A stretch of 64,000 nt of DNA, from assembly GCA_019359885.1 (NCBI GenBank), contig JAHBCN010000584.1, positions 123,605 to 187,604 of the forward strand, written 5' to 3'. The notes beneath the pieces are model-generated. The model searched no databases and was not told where the DNA came from. It was given only the letters and a program-made list of their open reading frames with translations. This stretch comes from Listronotus oregonensis (taxonomy: Eukaryota > Arthropoda > Insecta > Coleoptera > Curculionidae). Positions 1 to 9,886 of the stretch are shown in pieces (positions within the stretch are counted from its first letter, which is position 1; every line of letters starts with the position of its first letter). The position numbers and the translations under genes were made by a program.

Positions 1-283
1 TTAATGTTGATATATAAGAAAATAAGTGAGGTTTAATAAAATTGATAAAATATTTTTTTGGTTATTTTTTTAAAAATATTGTTTATACATTTTCAGTGAA
101 AAAATATGGATTTTTGTTTTTTACCTTTTAATAATAATCAGGTTACAAAAGAATATATATGTGGTAACTTTTGAACTGTACCAGCGTTTAAATTGCAACT
201 AAACATTGCGAAGAATTACGTCGCCTTTTATAGAAATATCAATCAAGGTGGTAAAGTCTAGATTTAATTGGACGAATTTTTAT

Positions 284-1614
284 CTTCTTCTTCTTCTTCT
301 TCCCTGGGAGCCGTCTTGATTAACTACCGGAGGCAGCGCAGCCTCATGGGCTTTTTGTGCCTAATCTCCCATTGTCTTTTATATCAATCCTCCAATTAGT
401 CTTGTTCCTTCTACAAGTCTGTATAACCCCGAGACTGGTTGGTTGATATATTCCTGTGGGCTCATTTCCGGTTGCCCGAATAATGCCTGTCTTTTGTGAT
501 TTAATGCTTTACATTCGCACAGGATATGGTAGGCTGTTTCTTCCCCCTCGTCGCACATTCTGCCTCTTAGGTTATCATGCCCTGTTAACAACCCTACTGT
601 TATGCGAAGTCTTTTCCTACTTTGTCTGAGTAGTTCTTCCTTCGTTCTTTTGGTTGGGCCTCTTATGAAGCTTTTTCCATGTCTTATTCTACTAAGGTTT
701 CCCCAGTATTCTTCGTGTTTGTTTCGGATCCATTCCCTGGTTTGCCCTCGTGCTGTGGTTTTGGTCACTCCAAGGGAAGGTTCTGGCCCAAAGTATGGTG
801 TGGATGTTCCCTGTCTAGCTAGCTCATCCGCTTTTTCGTTGCCTTCTATCCCCGAATGTCCTGGTACCCATAAAAGAATTACTCTGTTGCGTTCTCCAAG
901 GACTTCAAGTTCTTCTTGGCATTCCCATGTCAGCTTGGACGTTACCTTGGGGTTTACTTGTGCCCCTAGTGACGCTTGGCTGTCTGTTATTATGCAGATC
1001 CGCTTGTTTTTATAAGCCCTCCTGTTATTTTCTTTTGCACAGTGCAGTAAAGCATATATTTCCGTTTGAAATACAGAACTGTGTGTTCCTAGTGGAATGG
1101 AGAATTGTGAATTCTTTATTTTATTGTACACGCCCGCTACAGTTCCCTGCTCGGTTTTGGAAGCATCCGTATACCAGATGATGTCTCCAACCGTGCCGAG
1201 AAGATCGGGTTGCTGCCACTCACTTCGATCTGGAATTTTTACCTAGAAGTTTTTGTTGAATGAGTATTGGGGAATCATCTGGTCTGTTCTCTCGTTCAGA
1301 ATGTTGCCGCCAACCTGACTTTTTATATTGTTGTTTCCCAAACTAGCGTAGACACCAGTTGGTTTCTGTTGCAGTCGGAAGTAGCTCATTCTTGCCTCTC
1401 CCATAACTATAAGGTTAAGTGGTGGAAGGTCTAAGAGACACTCCATGGCTGCTGTTGGAGTTGTTTTAATTGCTCCTGTTATAGCTAAGCAAGCAAGTCT
1501 TTGTACCTTGGCCAGTTCTGTAACAGCAGTTCTTTGTCGGATTTTTGTCCACCATACCAGTGATGCGTATGTTATCATAGGCCTTACCACCATGGTGTAT
1601 AACCAATAGACCAT
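284..1614 (-). mobile_element. 5'-truncated non-LTR retrotransposon (RNase H class)
   Basis: The 3' part of a LINE on the minus strand. The 10-bp sequence GAATTTTTAT lies immediately outside both ends (274-283 and 1615-1624), which is a clean target-site duplication and fixes the element at 1331 bp. On the minus strand the 3' end is a run of GAA triplets (plus-strand TTC repeat, 284-302), the kind of simple-repeat tail seen in I/R1-group LINEs. The 5' end is cut inside the reverse transcriptase, so the copy was dead on arrival. The I/R1/LOA grouping is inferred from the presence of RNase H. Confidence 0.9.
379..1614 (-). pseudogene. LINE ORF2 fragment: RT C-terminus plus RNase H
   Basis: One reading frame from 1614 down to the stop at 379, broken only by a single in-frame TAG at 1245-1243. 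The first part (MVYWLYTMVVRPMITYAS, then a Trp pair and a leucine-rich helix) matches the region after the RT palm in I/R1-type LINEs. The second part is an RNase H domain with all four acidic positions visible: Asp in WYTDASK, Glu in TEIYALLHC, Asp in IITDSQAS and Asp in GNEKADELAR, with WVPGHSG before the last. After it comes a Cys-rich tail with CDEGEETAYHILCEC, a CCHC-like pattern usual at the end of such ORFs. RNase H would remove RNA from the cDNA hybrid during retrotransposition. The fragment lacks the RT catalytic core and cannot act alone. Confidence 0.88.
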
Positions 1615-1624
1615 GAATTTTTAT

Positions 1625-4105
1625 AATACAGAATGTAAAAAAATCAGGGGACTCTTCGCATAGGTCATTAAAATGGGAAAAAGATTCGAGTTTACTTCAA
1701 TATTTGACCAAAGACAGACATAAATAACAATAAAAAACAACTTCAGTGATACTTTTTAACATTTTATATTGCTTTATAACTACGAAGTATACAATAAGAA
1801 CTTAGAATCCATTACAAGAAAGACTAAATAGAAAAGTAAATCCTATCTGATTGTCTTATAAAGTTTTGAGAAAATATATACCTATATTTATCATAGTTTA
1901 TAGATATTTATTATTAATCTACAGAAAAACATTAAAGCTTTATGCCTTTAACTACGGTTGGTCACCGTGTTTTTTAATGAGAATCAGAATACTTGGACAG
2001 TCTGTATACATTTATTTCTACCTATTTTTTTTCTACTTAGGCCATATTGGCCCTTACCTACATATATGTAAACCTAATTTATAATAGTAAACATTTACTT
2101 TAACAAACTACTTTATCAAATATTTTAATTATTAATTTGTATAGTATGTTTAGAATAGCTCAAAGAGAAGTAATCGACTTTTTGTAATCAAAAACCTTAT
2201 ATTTTATATTACTAGTAAGTATACCATTTTTTTTTAGCAAACTATCTTAATAATTTGTTATTATTTTGTTTCTATTCTTGTAACTTTTAGAGCGTCTTTT
2301 AGTAAGTATGGGTTAGTTAAAAAATATATGTATAGTTAAATCTGAATAAAATTGTGCACACTCTCCAAAGTGACCCTGCATGGTTATCTACCAAAATTAC
2401 CAAAAAAGTATGTTTGACACATTTTGCACTATTTGAAGAGGTGTAATAACTTAAATAAGTTCTTTTTAATGCAATTTAATGGACATATATAAATTCTGAG
2501 CCACCTACGATAAAGATGATTTTTTAATTTTTCACTGCTCTTGGCAAATAAAAAAACCTATAAAAATTTCCCCTTTTTAACCCATGTTAACGTATTGTTT
2601 TATAAATATAAGCCTTCGTTAATTCGTGTTAAGAAAATATTAAAATTAAGACTAAAAAAATTAAACATTTAAGTTAAACAAAGCTGAAAGACTTTTTTAA
2701 CTTTTACAAATAAACAATAATAATATATTATTTTAAAACGAAAATATTTCTGAAAACTTTATACGATTTTTTAAATAGTAGGTTGGCAAAAATTTTCCCA
2801 AATAATGCCATTTTTGTCATATTTTCCAAAAAAAATCATTTTTTTCTAATTAACGAGATTTATTTTAGTGAGAAAAACTAAATGATTATTTATTAAGATT
2901 GACTTTCAAAGTTTACTAAAATTTACTAAACTTTTTGAAAAACGCTGTATATTGTATCTATGGCTTTCTAAATTGTTTAAAAACCGGAGTAGCATGTATG
3001 TATACATGGCTGAAAGTATCTGCTTTTGGTGTATTTTTTTCTTAAGCTTTAAGACGCGATTTTTCATGTAAATAATTATATTGACACGTACTTGCCTATA
3101 GTTATTAATTAAATAATCTACATTAAATTATAGCAAGATTAGTTTGGTTAATTTAAAATAGTATAGTGATTGCAGTTTACATAAAATATTTTTGTTTCAT
3201 AAAAAAAATAAATTAGGGCTAGGTAAAAAACTTATTTTATAATTACATTGAAATATGTACTTATTGCTTAAGTAGATCTAGAGTAATAATTAGAAGGCTA
3301 AATAATTTACGTACTTTTCTTGAAAATATATCTTTTTTGTGATGTCGCCAGCTGTTAGGTAGATGTTAATTTAAGGGAATTGTGTTTTTGAAATGAAATT
3401 ATTAATATAAACATTTTTTGTAATTCTTAAAATAAATTTTATGTTAGTAGCAAAATAATAACACTAGGAGAACCAAAGTAAATAAAAAAAACAAACCAAA
3501 TTGTTTTTAACTCTTTTATATGTAATATTGATGAAATAAAAATAAAATGCTGTATACATAAAATTAAAAGACATAAACATTTTTGTTTTAAAGAGATAAT
3601 CTTTTAGGGTCTGCATAAAAATAATAAATAATAATTATCAACATAGCTTGTTAAAATATTTTAATATTACTTCAAAAGTGTTGGATTCTTATTTAATATT
3701 AACCTACCCCTGTTTTAGACCATTAATAATAATAATATTTTTATCACACAAATTTTCGGTTTAAAATAATTAAGACGGGTGATTTGTTATATGTATTGTA
3801 TGTATACATAAAAAACTTTTTAAAGCAGTAATGCTCTACAGAATCAACCCTATTTTCTTTGTACGTTTTAAAATATTTTTTTACCTAACAAATAAAACAA
3901 TTAGGCAAAATACAAACATATGATCCTTCCTTTTTATTCCTGATCACCCTGCAAACTAAAAATAATATAAATTTATTGCCATACACTTCTAAGAATACAT
4001 ACAGCGAGCTCTATTTATAGGCCATTCTATCGACCATTGACACTCGAGCACAGCTACAATATAGGAGCAAAACAAGAGGTCGCACGTAGTACAACTTTTG
4101 TCAAG
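1625..4105. other. AT-rich intergenic stretch, no gene recognised
   Basis: About 2.5 kb of AT-rich sequence. The open frames are short and have no recognisable domain, and no RNA gene or terminal inverted repeat was found. Confidence 0.6.
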
Positions 4106-4218
4106 TAAAGGGTATTCTAATAAGAGGTTTCAAATGTTTTTATTTGCTACTCTTCTTATCTCAATTTTTTTGGTAATTCGGATTTTATTGCATTGTGGAA
4201 TTCAGTACAATTTTAACA

Positions 4219-4748
4219 ATGGAGCGCCATACTGTCGAACAACGTGTTTACATTATAAAAACGTATTTTCAAAATGGGTCTTCTGTGAGAGCCACATATC
4301 GGCGAATTCGGGATTACTTTGGTGTACACAATCGTCCCTCAGAAGCAACTATTTGCAAAATAGTGCATAAATTTGAAACTACCGGATCTGTGCAAGATAT
4401 TAAAACAAAAATACGGGAACGTCCAGCTCGTGCCGTTGAGAATATTCAGGCTGTTCGGGAAAGTGTGGCTGAAAATCCACAAATGTCTGTTGAAAGACGT
4501 TCACAACATTTGGGCATCGGCAGAACTTCAACGTGGCGAATTTTGAAAAAAGATTTAGGTCTGCATCCTTATAAAATTTAAATTACTCAGGAGCTAAAGC
4601 CACACGATCATGGACAACGTCGTGCTTTTAGCAATTGGAGCAAGAGGAAGGCAGAGGACAATAATTTTTGCAATAAAATCATTTTTAGTGACAAGGCTCA
4701 CTTCCATTTAAACGATTACGTAAATAAACAAAATTGTCGTATCTGGGG
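4219..4748 (+). pseudogene. Mariner-type transposase, N-terminal half
   Basis: The frame starts at the ATG of MERHTVEQRVYIIKTYFQ. It holds a first helix-turn-helix with the SEATICKIVHKFETTGS segment and then a second DNA-binding unit (SVERRSQHLGIGRTSTWRIL). A CAA-to-TAA change stops it at 4579, where relatives read HPYKIQ. Past the stop the same frame continues as ITQELKPHDHGQRRAFSNW and reaches the first catalytic Asp in IIFSDKAHFHL (codon 4690-4692). At IWG it is interrupted by the P-like element. Real start and family follow from the N-terminal match to the insect transposases often annotated as mariner Mos1-like or Tc3-like. Confidence 0.88.
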
Positions 4749-6426
4749 CAAAGAAGTTTAAAGGTGTATGGAAGCCCAATGCTATGGCCCATTCGATCAA
4801 AAAATGTCCCGCCCAGTAGGAAAATAACTGTCAGAGTTGGCCCCGCCGATTCTGCGCAATAACAAAATTCCACGAAATAATTTAATGTGTTCCCTACTTA
4901 CACACTGATAAATCAGTGTGTAGTTAGGCAACACCTTATACTTTTATGAGAGCCGTAGTACCGTTTTTGATCTTAGGTTGTCTAAGGTTTTTGGTGCAAG
5001 GGCGCACGCGGCGCGTATGAAACTATATCCGCGCTGTACCGTCAACCGTCGTCGTCTCATCATTCGTCATTTTCGTTGTGGTTTGTGCCCTTTGCGCCAT
5101 ATTAGTTTCAATTGTTTTGCTTTGTGTGAGTACCTATATTTTGTGGTTGCAAAAGCTTTTTGGATTGATAAAAACCTTCTTATTTTAGTGATTAGTGTTT
5201 ATTAAATTGTGACTATAATTTTGTGTTTATTATTTGTTACTTATAATATCGTAACAAAATAATTAGAGGTTGTATGGTATTGTCTTGCAAATCCAAGGGT
5301 AACATACCCGGTATTTTTTACTTTAGGCAAGTATTTCTTATATTTAAATTAGGTGCTTCTTATGAGACGTAACGTTAGGTAACCGAAAAAATAATAATAT
5401 ATCAATAATGAATAGTAGAATAATGAAAATTTCATAGGAAATAGCAGTGAGAAAAGTAAGGCAATCTTAACTATCTTTTAGATGATTTCCACAATGTTTG
5501 TGTATTTCTCTGGATTACTAAAAAGAAATAAGGTTTACATTTAGGTACTTTTATTTCATTTAATAATTTAGTACATTCTTTTAAAGGATCAAAATTATTA
5601 ATTACTGGACAGACCAGGCAAATTTTAATATATACAGGTCCCTCTAATTGAATGAAAGAAAGTACAATTTTATGTTAAAGTTCCTTTTTGCTTTTTCTGT
5701 ATTTGTTTAAAAAGAAATTAGATTTTTGGTTTTTTAAACTTACATTATCAACTTTTTAAGCTCGACATACTGTAGACACATAATATTTAACGGATACTGT
5801 TACAATGGATACCTAGGTACCAAAGGTTACCAAACATTTTTAACCACTGTTATTCTGTCTCATGAATGTTTGTTATTAGTGCAAAGTATATGCCTAAAAA
5901 GCAGTTATAAAAATTTTTACTTTTTAATGTGCAACCAGAATCTTAGGATTAGACTAAACTCATTTACACTATCTTGCCCTTCTTTTATCACAAAATTGGT
6001 GATAAGTACATGAAACTATCATACAATGTTTGAAATTTATTTTAAAAAATCGTGTTTTTATTTATTTACAAAGATTTTTGGTAAAAATACAAAACTCACA
6101 AAAATATCGACCATTTAAATAGAAGGCTTTTTTCCATTTTATATCAGAGGATATAAAATCCAATATTACACAATAATTTTAAATATTCTATGGTAGTATC
6201 GTTTAATAACCAACAATTTTGTGCAAAAAAAAAACAGTGGATGCTTGAATTTGACATTTGATGATGTCAACTTTATAGATAACAAAAAAGAATTATGGAA
6301 GTCCGGCTCTGACCTACTATTTATTGCGCAAACTCCGCGGGGCCAATCCCCCTATTCCCGCTGCCCTGCACGCCTGGACAATCATGTTCTACATATTGGG
6401 CTTCCATACACCTTTAAACTTCCTTG
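4749..6426 (+). mobile_element. P-superfamily-like non-autonomous element, copy 1
   Basis: The insertion is bounded by the 8-bp target duplication ATCTGGGG (4741-4748 and 6427-6434). Terminal inverted repeats of about 32 bp start CAAAGAAGTTTAAAGGTGTA on the left and CAAGGAAGTTTAAAGGTGTA on the right (reverse complement). A second pair of subterminal inverted blocks contains TTGGCCCCGC and GCGCAATAA. The 8-bp duplication, ~31-bp terminal repeats and subterminal repeats are the P-element layout, although hAT elements also duplicate 8 bp. Inside is a remnant of the THAP-like first exon described for copy 2; here its ATG is ATA and its splice donor GTAAGT is GCAAGT. No transposase core remains. 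Confidence 0.82.
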
Positions 6427-6434
6427 ATCTGGGG

Positions 6435-6976
6435 CAATGAAAATCCTAGACAGATTTACGAAAAGCCAATGCATGCCCAACGTATAACAGTTTGGTGCGG
6501 TTTTTGGGCTGGGGGTATAATTGGTCCGTATTTCTTTGAAAATGAAGACGAGCAAGCTGTTACAGTAAACGGAGAGCGATACTGAACGATGATTGATGTT
6601 TTTTTATGGGATGAGATAATGGGACAATATGTGGTTCCAACAAGATGGGGCGACATACCATACAGCACGAGAAACATTGGATTTATTGCGTACACGGTTT
6701 GAAAGGAGGATTATTTCAAGAAACGGGGACGTAAATTGGCCACCAAGATCTTGCGACTTGACGCCGCTAGATTATTTTTTGTGGGGCTATGTGAAAAGCA
6801 AAGCTTACGAAAACAATGCCCTAACCATTCAAGAATTGAAACAATAAATTACATGAATAATTCGTGACATAACTCCAGGAATGTGTTTAGAAGTAATGGA
6901 AAATTTCAACAAAAGAATTGTGTGCTGTCAGAGAAATCGTGGTGGTCATTTAGCAGATATTGTATTCCACGTATAA
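6435..6976 (+). pseudogene. Mariner-type transposase, C-terminal half
   Basis: This continues the split transposase from the duplicated IWG. The readable order is NENPRQIYEKPMHAQRITVW, then WCGFWAGGIIGPYFFENEDE, GERY-stop (CGA to TGA), a frameshift near 6620, and WFQQDGATYHTA with the second catalytic Asp at 6644-6646. The third Asp lies in LTPLDYFLWGY at 6770-6772, giving 41 residues between second and third Asp, unlike the 34 of Mos1-type mariners. After another stop at 6845 the frame runs to NKRIVCCQRNRGGHLADIVF and ends at TAA 6974-6976. Together with the left half this would have been a protein of about 340-350 residues. It is a dead copy. Confidence 0.88.
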
Positions 6977-7073
6977 TTGTACACTGTTCAGCTACGCAGT
7001 GCCATAAATAAACTTTAAATATGTTATTTTATTTGTTACCAACATTCAAAACCTCTTATTGGAACACCCTTTA

Positions 7074-8268
7074 CAATCGTTACTTTTTGATATATCAGTT
7101 TAAATGAAACACATCGCGGTTTGTTTTCTATTTAAATATGAAAAAAGATATCCAGGGTTTTAAATAGTTTCTTATTTAAACAAGTGAGGAGCATTTTATT
7201 CTACGATTTATAATACCTTTATCAACGAACTCAAGGACTAGAATTAACGCAACGCCAGTTTGTAGGCAGGGTCTTTGGTATAGTGATCTTTTTGTTTTTG
7301 TTTTGGAAAAACGTAAACAAATTGCCAGATCTCAAAAATCTAAATCAGAAATCATCTTGGAAATCTTATAAAATTATTCAAAAATATTGGTTTATATTAA
7401 GTTTCCCGCCAACCTCCCCCTTAAACGACACTTCGATTCTGTCTGTCCAAAGAAGTTATAGTGTCACTGTGCTCTTGCCAGTGTTGCCAGATATTCCCAA
7501 AAGGAAAACAATTGTACTGATTAATTATATTGTTAACCAGTTGTAATATAAATAAAATCATGTGTATTTTTAAACGTCTTTGTTTAGCACATAAACCTAT
7601 TTCCATATAAAATTTGTTTTTAAATCTATTAACCTTTGAAACATAAAAAAGCAACTTTATTTCCTTTAATTATAATATTACATCTATTTTTTCTTTACAT
7701 ATCATGGTGCAAAAAGTATCAAAGCAAGTAACACTAAAATCGGCACCATTTTAGAAGAAATTTAAAAGTAATAAATATTCCTAGGAATTACTCGAGTGCT
7801 TCTACATGCTAACGATCCCTGTAAAACATACAAAAAATATGTACGACTGCTTTAAAAAATATTTACTAACAAATAAACGCTTAATGTTACTCTTCATGGC
7901 GACTAACCCTGTATTATAAACACAACACTTCCTTATTCTTACTTACGTTTAAAAATAAAAAATACCCTCATTGCCAACATATACAGGGTGATTCCTAACT
8001 TAAGGCTTTTTTTTAACTGTGTATAAAACTTATTAAAATAAGCAATTTTTTTAATTATTTTTTTTTCAAAAACCCAAAAATAACAAAGCTGCATAAATTT
8101 ATTTAAAAGTGTGTCTAGTGCGGCTCTAAGCATAAAAAGATAGTTTATTTCTTATTTACGCTTGTTTTTTGTCTTGTTAATCACGCAGTATGAATCAGTC
8201 GCATTGCTTTAACCGGACGAGGCGAGGATTAATTTAATCCTCTTTAAAATCATTGTTAAATCGCAAAA
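7074..8268. other. AT-rich stretch with transposon-end debris
   Basis: No gene recognised. The sequence at 7985 (ACAGGGTGATTC) is a motif common at the ends of insect DNA transposons and recurs in the same orientation at 9419, but no paired inverted end was found. Confidence 0.5.
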
Positions 8269-8560
8269 ATGGCACAAACCAAAAGCAATGACTACGTGGA
8301 TATGTTCCTTACTTATGGAGAGTGTCGTTAATCTGGAAACGTTGCTTCAAGATTGTACGCGCGACTGTTTCCCTTGCGGACTCCTTCTATACCCAAGTAC
8401 TCGAGTGATTGCAAGTCAGGTCGGTTTAAGTCAAAAAGTGCGGACAACATTACGGGAAAATCATGTTTAACGTGTCCAAGCACAACAACCCGAAGACTAC
8501 ATGGTCGGTGACAACTTACTTAAGACAGGACCGTATTCGACACACTAAATGAATGTAAGT
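8269..8560 (+). pseudogene. Fragment of a transposase N-terminal DNA-binding domain (DUF4817-like)
   Basis: From ATG 8269 the frame reads NDYVDMFLTYGECR, then a TAA at 8329, and continues as SGNVASRLYARLFPLRTPSI. The spacing DM-x-x-x-YGE-x-x-x-x-x-A-x-x-LY-x-x-x-FP-x-R-x-P is that of the helix-turn-helix head (DUF4817) found on many insect Tc1/mariner-like transposases. Only this head is visible and it is broken. The family call rests on this short pattern. Confidence 0.5.
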
Positions 8561-8891
8561 TCCTTATTTTTGAAAAAAGTTATTTAAAAAAGTTGTTAAT
8601 TTTAATGAGATCTAGGGTCCGATGTCGTTTAGCTCCATTTGATTTGAAAAAAATAAATATTACAGATAAAAAAAACACATTTTGTTTAGTAGATTTCAAT
8701 AAGACAAAATCCGAAAAAACGCTTATTTGCAGGAAAAAATGAAATTAAAAGTCGAAAAAACACTATGTTTTTAGGTTAAGTAAAAGGCCAGAATGTGCGA
8801 CGTTGTCGGATAATGGATTAAATAATAATACACAAATTACAAAAAAAAAAATTATATAAGATAAGTAAGAATAAGTAAGGTCCACCGTTTC

Positions 8892-9200
8892 TTGCCTATT
8901 AGAAATCGAAAAATTTAGATACCACACTTTTTTTCATTTTGTTCGTTTATTTGTTTGTTAACGAGGAAAACCTAACGACAACTAACCAAAACTAGGTAAT
9001 AGTTTAAAAGTTGTTGTTTTGGTTAGTTTTTTCTATAAAAAACTTTATTTCTGGTAAATGAAAAAAAACATCTTTAATAATAACAAATTGTTAGAAAACA
9101 TCTGGCAACATTGCTTGTTCAAGGAGGGAATCGTAAACAAAACGGCATCGTATGATCTTTTTGTAGATAATGTTTCTTATTTTTTTATGTTAGTCGGCCA
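8892..9200 (+). repeat. Dispersed repeat, inverted relative to 43415-43732
   Basis: About 300 bp shared in opposite orientation with 43415-43732 and its duplicate at about 60680-61060. Shared blocks include TTTTTTTCATTTTGTTCG, AACTAGGTAATAGTT and ATCTGGCAAC. It has the look of a MITE, but clear ends and a target duplication were not resolved. Confidence 0.6.
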
Positions 9201-9827
9201 TAATACTTTAGTATATTTTATATGGGAAATAAAGACATTATTTTATTTTGTGATAATGTGAGTAAAAAAATAATTTTTTAGACCCTATGTGTTTTATTAT
9301 GGTGTAACAAATAAGTGAAAAAAAAATATATTAAAATATTGCTGTTTAAAAATGGGAGTTACAGTTTACCGAAGCCGAGTTCTATATACAGTTAAAAAAA
9401 GCGTCAACTTAGGGATACAGGGTGATTCAATGGGCACACAGTTGCGTTACCACCCCTGGGGTATGTTAGTACTAAAAGCTAAAAAGGGAGCTTTTACGCT
9501 CCGAAAATGTAATTGTAAAGTACACTTAACTAGCGAAAAGTTTTTACAGCCATTTTACTTTACACGATGATATAACAACATTAGGCCAGTTTCTACGAAC
9601 CTTTTTTTATTTACAATCGTAATAGGTATAAATAGAAGAAAAAATCAAGAAAAGTATAAACACTTTTTAATACACTTATATAAATATGTATTTTAAAACA
9701 ACCTGGTTTTTTATATACATTTAAAAAAGAGCTTAGGGGTTTAGTTTCTAGCCTTTTCTATTAAAACATTTCATTATAACATTAAAAATTCAAACACCCA
9801 ATTATCAGGATAGCACTGGACATAGAG
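9201..9827. other. AT-rich stretch, no gene seen
   Basis: Only short open frames without recognisable domains; one ACAGGGTGATTC transposon-end motif at about 9419. Confidence 0.5.
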
Positions 9828-9886
9828 CAGGGGTGGCCAACCGGTCATTCGCGATCGACCAGTCGATCGCGTCTATTAGTTTAGTC

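Larger units (their letters stand above)
4108..7071 (+). mobile_element. Mariner-superfamily element, split by a P-like insertion
   Basis: The ends carry matching inverted repeats of about 30 bp starting AAGGGTATTCTAATAAGAGG on the left and (reverse complement) AAGGGTGTTCCAATAAGAGG on the right. Both are flanked by TA (4106-4107 and 7072-7073), the mariner/Tc1 target duplication. Without the 1.68-kb insertion at 4749-6426 and its 8-bp duplication the element is about 1.28 kb, the usual size of a mariner. The transposase inside is broken by several nonsense changes and a frameshift. Confidence 0.92.

Noticed and set aside
4978..5205. 75-codon Arg-rich frame inside the P-like element (also 23040-23252)
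   Set aside because: Both versions lie upstream of the THAP-like exon in what should be the element's leader; the C-termini differ and no domain is seen.
7985..9430. Possible element between two ACAGGGTGATTC motifs
   Set aside because: Both motifs have the same orientation, so they are not the two ends of one inverted-repeat element.
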